Source: Bugula neritina (Eukaryota > Bryozoa > Gymnolaemata > Cheilostomatida > Bugulidae). Taken from it: a stretch of DNA of 64,000 bases. Location: positions 24,167,504-24,231,503 of the forward strand of contig OZ037765.1 of the NCBI GenBank assembly GCA_964035545.1, given 5' to 3'. Both the position numbers and the translations under genes were made by a program. The notes beneath the pieces are model-generated. The model saw nothing but the letters and a program-made list of their open reading frames with translations, had not been told where the DNA came from and did not search any database. This document shows, in pieces, positions 12,301 to 25,250 of this stretch (position 1 is the first letter of the stretch; every line of letters begins with the position of its first letter).

Positions 12301-14346
12301 TTATACAATAAAATGTTAGTAAATTACCACATTATCCATGAAATGTTCTTTTTTTATAATTTTCTTCTAAGTAAAACATTGCTTATGTTTTTTGAAGATG
12401 TTTTTATGCCAATACTTCTTGGTTTTATATGTGGGTTTATAACTATGTGGTTTTGGCATATACTGTTACGCATCACCCACTGCACTGGAGATTGTTTGTG
12501 GTTAGATATTTTTCCAAATTAATAATACTTTAATATAATATGTTTCGCTTTGATGTTATTTTCACCAAAATGGCTTTAACCTGAAATCAATATTTAGTTC
12601 AATGCCTAATAATTGATGTTTGTAGAGCTTCAAATGCTACTCTCTCTGGGTTGCCTAGTGCATCAGATATTTGCTCAACAAGCAGTACCTCATCATTTTC
12701 TGATAGAAATAATTCAACATTCAACAATCCAACATCAAGAAGGTATGTGTATATGGTTCCACGATATAGTCTACTCTTTCAATTAATTTTATATTTGAAA
12801 AGAAATTCCGAAGATTGTATAAACATATTATATGTTGTTGTTGAGTTGATTCTTGTATTTCCCCTAATGTCATTGTTCTAGACCCAAAAGTGTTGGAAGA
12901 GGAAAATCACCATTTATTTTTGAAAAGCCGAGGATTATACAAACATCTGGAGACTCTGATAGTGGAGTAGAGAGCGGCAATAAGATGTTTAGGCCCCAAA
13001 CTCAACCTGCTGGAGATCGAGTGGTTTGTTTTTATTGTAATAGTTCAGCACCAGATCAATTATTAATCCTAATAACATTTTTGATCACAGATGAATGAGT
13101 TTGTCATCAGGAAATAATATAACTGGTTTCAAGGTTCATTTTTTGAACAAGTTCTGCAAGCTGCAATATTTGAAGATAATGAACTTTACCTCCCAGAAAG
13201 AGTCAAGACAAATAGGAAAGATACAACAAGGACTAGAAATTAGTTGTCTCTTGCTCATTCGCGAGTCTTTTCATTTGACAAGCCTCTTTTTCAAGTGTTT
13301 CAGTTGAAGGTTTTATTTTAGATTTGTTATCAAGTTTAGCACGAATCACAAATAACATTTAGAATGCACTTTGTAGGGCGAGGTGGCTGGTTTCCAGAAC
13401 TTTGAGATTATGGGCACTGCACCTCTTACTTTAGAAAACACGCCAGAAGACTTTGATATTCGATCAACCAACGTTCGAGAGCTTAAACTCTTGAAAGAGG
13501 GTAAATTGAAAAAACCACCAAAGAAGGTACATGACTGAATCCCAACTCATCTTATTAATCAGCATGCATATATGGACTGTAGTACCATGTGACTGTAACA
13601 GTGTGTGACCATATATAACTTTATTCTAGTCTGAAGCAATCAAAGTTATAATAACTTTTATGTAATTTGAATGATGGATAATTCCCATCATGGCTTTATG
13701 TGTGATTTAATCTATTATAATGATGGCTGTAAAGCTTGCTTCATGTTGACATTTCCACAGGAAAACATTTTGCTGAAAGGTTTGGCATTCCAAAATAAAG
13801 AAGATATCCCTGTTGTGCGTCAGCTAGTTTGCCGAGATGGAAGTATCGAAGATATGGAGGGAAGTGTGATATTGAATAGTCCTACTAATAACTGGTGTAC
13901 TCCACATCCTAATTCTCACTTCAACTGGGATACACTTTCATCACAGTCAGCTCAAAGGTGAAAATCTCAAGTTGTATTAAAAACTTGAAGCATAAATTTC
14001 TGGTCGGATATGCAGTTTTTCTTCATAAGAGAACAAGTGATCATTACACTCTGACTAGATCGACTACATTATGATGTAATAATAACAATATTGAAGTGAA
14101 TTAAAATTATTAATAGTTATTTACAGCTGTCATTTATAATAATTGGGCTTACTATATTTTTTCAACAAATATTTTTCCATCAATCAAGATACAAGATTAT
14201 GGCTTTTATTGAATGTTCATTGCTCTATTCTAGATTCTGTGTCTTTTAGAAAGGGTGGCACTGAACAAAGGCCAGTTTCAGCTTCAGCAGTGACAGTTAA
14301 AGATACATCAAAAGACGAACATTCCGATATTGAATGGGATGATTAG
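6335..14346 (+). CDS. EXD1: EXD1: Lsm-like plus 3'-5' exonuclease-fold protein of the piRNA pathway
   Basis: Seventeen exons: 6335-6449, 6647-6721, 6940-6994, 7111-7304, 7800-7981, 8431-8535, 8970-9050, 9148-9291, 9454-9645, 10972-11167, 11461-11922, 12160-12229, 12626-12742, 12882-13023, 13377-13526, 13761-13957, 14250-14346; 857 aa, closing in frame. Residues 2-63 are Lsm-like (AAYIGHTVTLELKNDGGKYCG, ending FEDEIIPNS). A DEDD-exonuclease fold spans about 185-350 with LKVTYDCRWISDLL, NVFDVQVASV and WATRPLHSYLLD. In moths and mice EXD1 acts with PIWI proteins and Tdrd12 in piRNA production and is thought to bind RNA without cutting it. Consistent with that, the first D-x-E motif is replaced here by AFTGANIGRDGEL. 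The long, Ser/Pro/Asn-rich C half (from about residue 446) includes a seven-unit repeat and ends in acidic HSDIEWDD. The protein is much longer than the roughly 514-aa human form. Start chosen as the ATG directly before the Lsm strand. Confidence 0.92.
11595..11825 (+). repeat. In-frame 33-bp coding minisatellite in EXD1
   Basis: Seven units of 33 bp encode an 11-residue repeat of the form S-P-N-G/R-Q-S/P-N-M/I-P-A-x, wholly inside exon 11. Unit length is a multiple of three, so copy changes keep the frame. Units alternate between NGQ and NRQ and between SNM and PNI, suggesting amplification as pairs. Confidence 0.9.
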
Positions 14347-15489
14347 AATGACATAACTTGGAGCTTTAAATACTATAATATATGCTATTTGATGATATCT
14401 TGTCAGCTATTAGCACTAAAAACATGGTGCTCCTCTTATTATTGGGAAAGAAATTACAAGGATGCCACATAGCAATACATCTGGTGTACCCTTATAATGC
14501 CCATTTTTTTAAAATTAACAGATATTTTCAACCTACAAAGCTAAAGTTTGGTTTTAGGACTCTACAATTCTTGTCTCTAGTCATTAAAGATATTTATCTC
14601 AACAGGTTATTTACATTTTATTTGACTACATATAATTTACCTGCAGAAGATGAGTGATTTACATATGTAAATGTGTATATGCAGAAAATTTTATGTGATG
14701 CTTCGGTAGCCATTGTTTTATATTAACACATAATAATAAGATTCATAATTATATATTGTTAATTATATATTGTTCCTTCAAAAAACTAAATAAACTTACT
14801 TTAAATTGTAGAACAATTAAGACAAGTCGGCAATATGAGTCAGATGGGAACTTAATTTAATATCAACTTTTCTGTTTGCCATCAATATTAATAGGGCTTG
14901 GTGTGAAGTAGTATTTAGTGAATGAGCTGTAAAAACTATTAGTGTCATGATTCGTCACTTAGAAAAAACAACATTCAATAGCAACAGTATGTTTAATAAA
15001 AATGCACTTGGTCTAAAATTATATAAGTTTTACAAATACATGTTTTCGACAATTGATCAGCATACAATTTTCAACCCAACTAAGCTATAATATGAGGTAT
15101 ACAGCATACAAAATAGCTAATGATCAACAAGCTTTAGCATGTCTTGGTTCCATACAAAATTAATTGTGATTTCAACACCACACAAAAAGTCTATAGCTGC
15201 ATTTATTATATTATTATGTAGAGCTACCCTACTCTCTTTTTGGTGGGATAACTCGAAAGCGCACACACCTGGATCGAAAATTTTATTTACGCACACATTT
15301 TACGGAATTTTTGAAGCTTATACTTATACTTTATAGTAATAAAACATTAACTAAGAAAAATAATCAGAATGACTCTCTGCCCTGGTAGACATTCACATTG
15401 CTGTTACAGTGGTTTCATATATTGACAACAACTCATCAAATAACCCAATGCTTGAATTTTCTCATTGCCCTAGTCACTATCATTCGTAT
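14347..15489. other. EXD1 3' UTR and intergenic spacer
   Basis: AT-rich 3' flank of EXD1 with an AATAAA at 14789-14794, then non-coding DNA up to the hexamer array. Short direct repeats (AATTATATATTGTT twice near 14742-14774). No further gene seen. Confidence 0.55.
14789..14794 (+). promoter_or_regulatory. Candidate polyadenylation signal of EXD1
   Basis: Canonical AATAAA about 440 bp after the EXD1 stop codon and the first such hexamer in that flank. Confidence 0.4.
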
Positions 15490-16400
15490 TCAATTTCATA
15501 CTGATAGTGATACTTATACTCACCGTGAAAGTGAAGGCGAACTCACAACTGTGAATCAGAATCAGAATGTGATACTCACACTCATACTCATACTTATAGT
15601 CATACTGATAGTGATACTGTATGATACTGATAGTGATACTCATGTCTCATACTCATAGTATTAGTATGGCTATCAGCCATAGTGATACTGCTCACTATCA
15701 AGTATCATGATTCATGAGTCTTGTCCTTGGTGATACTCATACTGATACTCTTACAGTTACTGTGATACTGATAGTCAATATCACTCATTGTTATTTGTCA
15801 GTGTCACCCACAGTTACTGAGTTACTCTTAGTCTTAGTAATATTGATTATCGATAGTGATACTCTAGACTCTAGAGTCTAGCTCATAATGATAATCTCAA
15901 TCTGTCTCATACAGTCATAGTGATAGGCTGATAGTGATAGTCATACTAACTCATACTGACAATGACTACTCAAATTCAATACTGATAGTGATAGTCATAA
16001 TGATGTTCGTACTTACTAAAACTAAAAGTGAGCAGTGATACTATCATTGATAGTATATCTTATACGTACATCATAATCATCGTATTGATAATCATAAATA
16101 TAGTGGTTTAAATGTTATGGTAATCTGAGTTTATCAATGTGAGATACTGAGTTTCAATTTGATATGACAATCACTCTGACCACTGATTCTGATGATAACA
16201 TTAATAATAGTCATTAGTCAATTAATATTATAATAATTAAAGATAGTCATAATTTGAATTATAATGATAAACACTAAGCTAGAAATAAAAAACATGACAA
16301 CTTTAAATAATGAAACTTAAACTGAAAGTAAAACATTTAAGTAAAACTCGTATGATAATGATAATGAAGAACGGGTATCACTATCAGCATGAGTACGCCT
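15490..16400. repeat. Hexamer-periodic cryptic repeat B, upstream of RBM17
   Basis: The richest array in the window: ATAGTG, ATACTG, ATACTC and ATACTT units follow one another (for example CATACTGATAGTGATACTG), drifting to more degenerate TATCA/TGATA sequence by about 16400. Both orientations of the unit (ATACT and AGTAT) occur, so short hairpins are possible throughout. Confidence 0.75.
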
Positions 16401-16420
16401 TCTGAGTTCAATGTTTAATT

Positions 16421-16570
16421 ATAAAGCCTGAGTCAGTAGTCATAGAGAGGGTCTTTAGACTTCAGTGGCAGAGATACTCTTACACCCAACTTGTGTAAGT
16501 AAATGTGTAAAGTAACTGTAACTCTAAGAGTAAGTCTGAAGAATGTGGGTACTGACTCCAGGCTTTAAAA
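16421..16570. repeat. Imperfect inverted repeat, about 150 bp
   Basis: The left arm starts ATAAAGCCTGAGTCAGTA and the right arm ends TACTGACTCCAGGCTTTA, its inverse with one extra base. Further inward, AGACTTCAG pairs with CTGAAGAATG/TCTGAAG and CTCTTACAC lies opposite TAAGAGTAAG. It looks like a small decayed hairpin MITE. Confidence 0.5.
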
Positions 16571-16993
16571 ATATTATGAACATCAATAACAAGTTTTCAA
16601 AAAATTATGTAAACACTGTGCTCACAGAAATTTAACAGTTTGCTCATTTACAGTAGTTTCATAGTTTTTTACCATCAACTGCTATTTGTACTCTGACAAA
16701 CTTTGATGTCAATAGATATAATTTGAAATATTCATGGTCATAAATTTTTTAAACGCTTCCTAATTAGTAGCGTAATTATTTCGCTTCAAATAATTTTCTA
16801 AACTAAGTTTAAGAGGAGGGATTTGAGCATGCATGCATTAACCATGTGTTTTGTATGTCTCAGTAAGCATTTCTATCAACTTATTATTGTGAAATGTGTC
16901 TTAATAAGCTACATTCATGTATCCACCTATATAAACTTGACCAATAAATTTTTGAATTGCTATAAACCTGCGTTTTATGCATAATTTGCTAGG

Positions 16994-19900
16994 ATGTCTT
17001 TGTACGATGATATTGATTTGGACAATAAATCTGGAGATGCCAAAAGTGACATCTGTAAGTATACATATATCCTAAATGCTACATAACATCTGCAGGTTTT
17101 TAGGCTTAAAAATTTGAAGTTGTTTAGACCTTTGAATCGCTTTTTGATCTACTTTTTATATTTTAATTGTTATCTAATGAAAAGATAGCTGCATTTTAAA
17201 TTTGCTTGCTCTGATTTTAGCCGGATGGTCAGTAGGACACAAGCTGTTGCACTCACATTCAAAAAGTAAAAAGTCGGCAATGCCTAGTTCTTCATCGCAA
17301 TCTAAGGTATTTATATTGCTTTAGCTTACAATAATGCAATGTTAAATAGTATATCAACTGAATTTTTTTCTCTCAATTGACTTTTTATGTAAACAAAATT
17401 TTGCATGTTTTAATTTTTTATAGAAGCGCCAAAATACAGCCCTGGCTCCTGTGGTGGATCTGAACAGTGGTGGAGGCATGAGCTATGGAGGGGGAGGGAG
17501 CATTGCAGCTCAAGATGGAGAAATTAGATTTAATCATATAACTGGAAAGGTCATTTTTCCCACTCTATATTGAAATAGCAGGAAATTCTTTGCTAATAAT
17601 CACAAAATTGTTGTTATATGCAAACGAGAATGCATAATTTCTTATTTGTTTATATACAAATGTTCATGTCTATAATGATTAAAGTATTGTAAAAGATATT
17701 TGAAAGATAAGTACGAGCATCCATTTGCATAACGCGATGTAAAGGAAACGCTGTGAATTTGGAAAATAAGTTAATTTATTTTATCATTAGATGGAAGCTG
17801 GTCCTATGCCGAGATCATATGCTCAGCTTGGAATGAAGACATATCCATTAAGTTCACCATTTGCTGACATGAGCATAGAATATGATCCTGGCTTTCCTAA
17901 TGAGTACTCAGATTTCTCAAAGAGGCTAAAGAAATTACGTTATCAGGAACGAGAAAGAGAAGAACAGGAACAAGAAAATGAACGGCGAAAAGAATCTGAA
18001 GAACGTCAAAAGTTAGTATTTACAGTATTTGAGCTTGAATTATTAAACATCTGCTTCATCCCTAAAGACCTGCAGTGGCTAATGCTTTATATTATATCAG
18101 TTCATATAACAAGGCTTTGTTCCTAGCTTCTTTTTTTATTGAACTGAACTTTTTTATTTCTATACTTCTATACTGCTTATTTTTCTTCTATTTAGCAGTC
18201 TGTCTCTGCTCTTTTAGTGTGCTTATCTAAGCGATTCTTTTCATTTTGTAATTTTACATGTGCTGCGTGCGCACGTCTCTGTCTGTAAAGCATGGGTTAT
18301 CTTTTGTTGAACAGAAGGCGTGAGGACGAACGTAAAGAAAGATTAGAAAAAATTGCTGCATCTTTTAAACCACCACCTAATTTGTACAACGAGTCACCAA
18401 AAGAAACTGAAAGTACAAAGAGACTTGCGTTATACGATTCATCTTCGGATAGTGACGATGATGAGAAAAATAAGTACAACAATAAAGGTGAATACTCTAT
18501 AAAGAAGATATGTGTTTAATGAAAAAATACTTGTGATATTAATATACTTTTTCGTAAATATTATCGTTCTCAGCTGTTTCTTGACTGCTTTACTAGAATT
18601 GTAGAAATATACATTGCCAGTTAACGTGTATAGAGCAAATTTTTTTTGTGTATTGTCTGTAGGAAATATGGAGTTTGCTCCACCACCAAGTCTTGTAGAA
18701 GAATCAAAACCAATGACCCCTCCTTCATACTCTAGCCCTTTGAACCAAGCTGCTGAAGATGAGCTAACAGGTTTTAAAATAGAAGGCAAAGGGTGAGTCA
18801 TAAAACACTGAAATTACAAGCAACAAGTTGTAATGATATGACAACTCCAGATTAGTGAATGGCTTATAAAGATGACTTCTGCTGATTTAAAACAATACTA
18901 TACTATGTAGTATGTGTTCAATAACTTTTTACATAACACATACTACATTGTAAAGTATTGTTGTAAATCAGCAGAAGTTGCCTTAAATAAGTCATTTACT
19001 AATGTAGAGTTGTCATATCATTGCATTAGTATTATTCCTATATATTTTAACAGCAGGTAATCAGTTTATGAGTATATTGCTTAATTGAAATTATAGTTAG
19101 CATTTATGCTATTATTTACATAGGTCAAAAATGGATTGCACTAACAAATGCATTTATTTGTTGAATGATAAATTAAATATAGGTTATGAAACTTACATAA
19201 TGCCATTAATATGGCTTACAAAATATAATGTTAAGTTGTAATAATTTAAAACTTTTCAGTGGCAAATATTTATTCAATTGAGAGTGTAGTTTTAGTAGAA
19301 CTGAAGTAGATGTACTTTGAGTCTCAATCGGAAATAAATATTTTTATAACTGTTCTGAGTAGAAGTTTTTGTGTTCTTTTTAAAGATTGCCAAGTGCACA
19401 GATGTAAATTGTTATTTAGCTAGAAGCTTTTAATTTTTTATATCTATCATTTAGGATATTTTACAAGCAGACAACTTCACATTATGCAAACTCAAGTTGC
19501 TTTTTCTCAGCATTGGTGAATTAGCACCTGCAAAGCTACTAATCATAGCAGTACTTGAAAACTAAAACCAACTAGATAAATAACAAAGTTTTTGAAATGC
19601 ATTGTAATTGCTGTGAATGAGAAATCTATAATTGTGAAACATGTTGATGTTTGTTACTTTTAGTGGAAGTGTAGCCTCAAAGATTATGGCTAAAATGGGG
19701 TATAGGCAGGGTAGTGGTCTTGGCAGAGATGAGCAGGGCATGAGTCGGGCTCTTCAGGTGGAGAAAACTAGTCGAAGAGGCGGAAAAATCCTACATGAAA
19801 AAGATATTGCTTCTAAAGGTTACTTTTACGCTATTAGGTTTTTCAGAGCTATCTATAGCTTATGTGAGATGGGAGGGTTCACATACCTTCCTTAAAGTTG

Positions 19901-22900
19901 ATAGTAGTCCATAAACAGGATCAGGGCTATTAAGCAAATACTTGACTCAATGTTAAAAAGATTAATATATGGTAAAATCCGGTGTTAAACAAACCTCGTA
20001 GTTTACATAGTTTGATTGTTTGTAGCTTTTTCAAAGGAATGTTTTCCTAAGGGAATAGAGTTAACCTCTCTTGAATAAAACAGAATAAAACAAACTCCAG
20101 GTAAAAGTTAGGCTTTGTGGGAGTTTTTGTACATGAAAGGCATATAAGCATAACCTAGAGTTTTATAACCAAAAATTAAATAAAGATAAAAAAATTCAGT
20201 TCAACATGTGCTATCAACTATTTTATAATGTGAATACATAAATTCTAAACAACTGTTGGAAGGAGAAACTATCATTATGTAAAAGTATTGTACATTTTCA
20301 TGGATAAAAGATAGTGGAAAATGCTGCCATTCTTAAATTAAACATTTTGAAATAGACAATGAGCAATTTTGACAATGGGCCGGTTTCAAAATAAAAGCTA
20401 AGCAAATTTATGGCTTTCTTTCAACACACTATAAAATATAAAATAAGGACTGTAAGCCACTGTGATACTAACCTAAAAATAAAATCACCCATTGTTAACA
20501 GTTTCACACTAGGCCTAGATTAAAAATGTCCTATGAATTCAAATGTAAGTTCCTGAAAACTAATGATTAAGTTAAGGGGAAGTGTTAATTAGATGTTGGG
20601 TAAATTTAATGCATCCATGTGGCTTGTACTAAGTCATAATAACAGTGTAGTTTGCCTCTGATAGTCATATGCATATCCTGCCATTGGCTCTACTATTTTA
20701 TATGAAAATACAAAGATTGTAAATACACTAATTACTGCATCATCTTGCATAAGCTAAAACCTACATCATTACTATTATATGGATTATTGTATGTTTACAT
20801 ACACCAGATATTATGTATTAGTGATGTCATGCTTGCTTCTCAGTTAATTGGCTGCTTCTATTTGCATTATAATTATATTTTGCTGCAGTAAAAATAACTC
20901 ATTAGAATCTATTTTTAACATGTTGACATAACCAATTCCCAAAGATCTGTCTAATTTTCAAACTTGTGTTCCATCTCTGATAGTGTGGGCTGAACAGCTG
21001 CTATATTTATTTATTGTGTAATGACTGAATGTAAGTAAGATTTCCATCTTCAATGACCTTGTGGTACCCTTTGATAAATACCTCTCTATTTAGACAAATA
21101 ATTACACCCGGATCATGGTTTGTATTATTTAAATTTTTTTTTGGATTTGGCCAAATTCTCGAGTTTTAAATTCAACTCTTTAATAGGATACATCTGATAA
21201 TACAAAGTTTATGATTATACATTTCTACTATGACTGTACTGAAGTGGGCAGTATGGTCTAAACTCTAAAGTATAAACAGTTATTTGTTTACTCTTCTGAC
21301 AATAAATTTGAATGATGTTTTCATGAAGACTGTTAAAATGCAATTAACTACGTCTACCTGTGCCTGAAAAGGCGCTTTCAAAATTTTGCGTTGGCAAATT
21401 AGCTTGAAGCATGGCATCAAACGTGCCTTTGACTAGTTGCATGGCTGGTGTGAGAAAGTATGAACAGATAGACTCTGTCTATTAGACTCAAGTATGCTCA
21501 TCATACTCTCTATGCTCATTGTTGCTAAGTGTGCCTGCTTTGTTCTCCTTGTAGAAATGTCAGCTGCCGGTGGACCAGTTAAATCTGACACCGGTGTCAC
21601 ACACACTGAATTGTTACGTAATCCCTCTAAAGTGTTACTTCTAACGGTAATAATCAATTTATCTATTTATTTTGTAAGAAGTCTCAACTATGTTTACTGT
21701 TTCTTTTCATAGCCAAAGCTTTAGAATTTAGATGTTCCATCAGATATCTTCTTGTGTCACAATATAGACGTATTAGTATACTGAGATATAAATATAAATG
21801 GCTGTCATTACTTTGGATCTATTTTTTCTATTTCTGCTTCTAAAAGTTATTGATGAGCACTAACTCAACTTGAATCTATTTTACTACTAGTTTCACTGGT
21901 TATTTTATTTATTGTTACCATGTAATACAATGTCATTAATTATAATCTCTGAACTTTGCAGTAAATTCTCAGTAAATATATTATGTTATATAATTGGTAT
22001 ATTGTTTATTTGTTTATAAAAGAACATGGTTGGACCAGGAGAAGTGGACAATGAGCTTGAACCAGAGACAGCTGAAGAATGTAGCAAATATGGAAAAGTT
22101 ATAAAGTGTGTAATATATGAGGTAAATAATGGCAGCTGAGGTTTTACCAACAAACTGACTTTGGCAAGCAGTAAGGACCTCAATCCTGCTGCTAACATTA
22201 ATTGCAGTAAAATACTGCAAAGGGGGACAGGTTTTTAAAAGAGGGAAGTTTCCGGAAAAATTTCTTCAAATAGTTCCAGCAATTGTAACACAGACTATGC
22301 AAGCAACTGTACCACAGGCTATATATACCATGAAGTGTACCTTGACGGTACTGCACATGTATTTGAATTTTTCTGTAAATACATGATTGCTGGATAAGCT
22401 TGCACCAGTTGCCCACCAACTTCTTTGTTTTGCCATATTTATATCTGGTAAATCAATATTTGTGATTTGAGTTGAGACTAATGATCAGGTGGGTAGAATT
22501 AAAGAGCAGTCCGGAAATAATGAAATCTCTTCATGTAATGATGTTCAACAAAAGAAAATTGACTTTTATGGCATAGACTACGGTTTAATGGTATCGGATT
22601 AGAGTATAATTGTGTGAAATCGATACTAAATATATCTTATTTGTATTATTATTATGGCAGAAACTATGGTGATACTTCACCAGCAGTGCAAATTGCTAAG
22701 TCAACTGTCAGCTTACGTATGTGGAGACTTGCCGTGTCAAACTGTCAGCGTATGAAGCAATCGCTGCCCTCCTCTGTATGCCAATTAATGCTTTCAGTCT
22801 GAGAAAACATAGTCAATTATATGTGATAATTACAAGTTTTGAGCCTATCGCTGTTACACAATTTCTTGTGTACAGATGCATTATAATCGCATGTGATGTT

Positions 22901-23992
22901 GGTGTCATTATGAATCCTATATTGTATATCATTTATGAATTCTGCTTGTGTTTATTATATACTTACCCTACAATGCCACTACTTTTATGATGCTTTTTTT
23001 AATACTTTTCATATATCACTAATGTTAAAAAATATGTGTTTTGTAGCTGCAAAATGTTCCAGAAGTCTTAGCAGTTCGAATATTTGTGGAATTTGAAAAA
23101 ATCTCTTTTGCCATCAAAGGTGAGCACAAAATGGTATCTCAGTATCTTCGTAACTAACAATTTTGATCTTCAGTCCATTTTATGTAATTGTTGATTGAAA
23201 AAAAATAAAAGGTAGATGTAATTCATAGATTTGATTCAAGTTGTACAACATCTCTGACGAGTTTGGAACTTTTAGCCTCTGTTCTAGTTTAAAATGTAGC
23301 AAAAGAAGTTATGTCTTCTCGCATAGCAGTATGCATAGCCTGTGCTCAAACTTTAAAACTACCCTAGTAATTATACTGTGTATTGCGGCAGTTAGGAATA
23401 GCATCAAATAAAAGTAAGCAACAATTAGTATTAGTTTACTTGGTAGCTATCAATAAGTGAATCAAAATTTCAAATTATTCGAAGACATGTGTGTCCAAAA
23501 ATTGTTAGGAAATGAAATCTCTTAAGAACACAACTCTGATACTTTTAGTATTTATAAATCATTCAATACTAACTGGGCATCCACTATTAGGTCACAAATC
23601 CTCGAGCAAGTCAAAGATAATGTTAATAAAATATTTTTTACACTTTGTTTTAGTTATAAAAAATCAAGTAGCATTTTTATGTTGCTAATTAGAAATCTTT
23701 TAGTTCTATAATGGTTTAGTCAAGCTGTTTAGAAAGTAAATGAGAAATGAAGTATACTTGGTTGTATTCACTTTCATATTCACAAACTTCTTGGAAAAGT
23801 TTTCTCCAGGATGTTATTCTTGTGGATTGAAGTTTGCCGTTGCTATTCATCAGCCCATTATATTTTGATGCGCTTTTCTTTGTAGCTGCTATTGATTTGA
23901 ATGGGAGGTATTTTGGAGGTCGTGTAGTCCGAGCTTCATTTTATTCCCATGAGAAGTTTCTAGAAATGAAATTAGATGACGATCCTTTATAA
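16994..23992 (+). CDS. RBM17: RBM17 / splicing factor 45 (SPF45)
   Basis: Eleven exons: 16994-17054, 17221-17306, 17424-17549, 17791-18011, 18315-18487, 18663-18792, 19664-19818, 21555-21646, 22023-22121, 23047-23119, 23886-23992; 440 aa, in frame throughout. SPF45 is a nuclear splicing factor that binds U2AF/SF3B1-type ligand motifs and influences 3' splice-site choice. Seen in order: the family start MSLYDDIDLD; ALAPVVDL; YDPGFPNEYSDFSKRLKKLR; a charged coiled-coil-like Arg/Glu stretch; FAPPPSLVEE; a G-patch at about 266-315 (VASKIMAKMGYRQGSGLGRDEQGMS, ending TSRRGGKIL); and a C-terminal UHM-type RRM at 349-435 with NMVGPGEVD, EECSKYGKVIKCVIYE and the diagnostic R413-Y-F415 motif. Human SPF45 (401 aa) aligns from end to end. 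Introns hold a large palindrome (18832-19024). Start is unambiguous. Confidence 0.97.
18832..19024. repeat. Long near-perfect palindrome (hairpin MITE) in RBM17 intron 6
   Basis: The left arm, AATGATATGACAACTC... CTTCTGCTGATTTA... ATGTAGTATGTGTT (18832-18922), is repeated in inverse as AACACATACTACAT... TAAATCAGCAGAAG... GAGTTGTCATATCATT (18938-19023), with a short loop around ATAACTTTTTACA. The arms are about 85 bp with scattered mismatches. No ORF. A transcript across it would fold into a long stem. Confidence 0.8.
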
Positions 23993-25250
23993 CCAATACT
24001 CCAGAGGAGGAGAAGCAGGAAATACTGAACAGCACTTTCCAACGCTGCTATATAATATTCCTGTAATAGTGTAGTGACATTAAACAACTTTGAAGTGGGA
24101 TCTAATCTTGTTTGAAATGCGAAAACACTATTTAAGCATTAATTGATGATGCTAAAATTTTACCTACCAACTCTAACTTTTAGCTTACATGCCTGTGTGT
24201 AGCTAATAGTAGAAGTAAAATGTATAATTGTAATGATGGATTGAAGTCTGATATTTTTAAATGTATTCTACTTGGAAATATTTGTTAATATACATTTTCA
24301 TGTGTTAAGAATAGCATAAAATCTGTACATACATCGTTCTACTTGCTATCTTTTATTATTATAAATGGAAATTTAGATATTGTCATGTTTTCTATCATCA
24401 TCTGTGGCATTTAAAGCTTGAATTATATTATATGCCTATGAATATTATCTCCGCCACTTTGAGCATGTTTTTTTTAAACAAATCACAAATCTATAGTAAA
24501 TAATTTGCAGTGACAGAGATTAAACTTGTATATTTTCAAGATATGATTATTCTCTCATGATGCAATAAGATGCACTATGCCGGGTGTAACCAGACCCTAC
24601 GTCATGTACAGTGCATTGTCAACGTCTGAGTGCGTTATAGGTAGGGCACAATATTGCACATAACAAGGTGAATCATACAAAACTCCTTCATTCAAGTACT
24701 ACGGGAAGGAAATTGTTTGCATTTCCTGCTGCATTCAGACTGCCAGATAACGAATTCTAAAGAAATGTTGAGGCTATTACAGTAAATCAGAAAGAATTAC
24801 ATTCTTTTGTTGGTAAATTCAATGTTGTCTTGCACGTAACAGAAACAATTGAGAATCTTAAAATCAATATCAAAGGTTTCATTTTAGGTCATATAAGAGT
24901 CATTTAGTCAAATAAAGAATTATTTATCAGATAATTCTTTGCTTTGTGAGCATCTCATGTTTCAGGGCCGACTAAACGCTACAGACTGTCAGAAAGGTTA
25001 ACACTTTGACTGTCTCCTAATACAGGTATAAAGCAGAGCAAATAAACCCTGCAAACTTTCATTAAGCTACTTGCATCATTTATTCATGTCGGTCAGCGGT
25101 TTAAGAACTTATTAGACTTGAATTAGGCTAATATATAATATATTAGAGTTGCTCAGTCAAAGTTGAATGTTTTTGAGGCTTGTTTACTCTGTTGGTAATG
25201 GCATACCTGTCTCATCTTAGAAGTCTACTCTGAAATCGTCTACACTAGAA
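23993..25250. other. Intergenic between RBM17 and the first RFamide gene
   Basis: 3' flank of RBM17 and AT-rich spacer. A few less AT-rich tens of bases at 24570-24700 may be the upstream flank of the next gene, but no motif is secure. No coding exon seen. Confidence 0.5.

Noticed and set aside
15490-16400. CRISPR-like or telomere-like array
   Set aside because: Units are degenerate six-base repeats without conserved repeat/spacer structure, in an animal genome.
18439-18801. 120-codon minus-strand frame
   Set aside because: Shadow of RBM17 exons 5 and 6 on the opposite strand.
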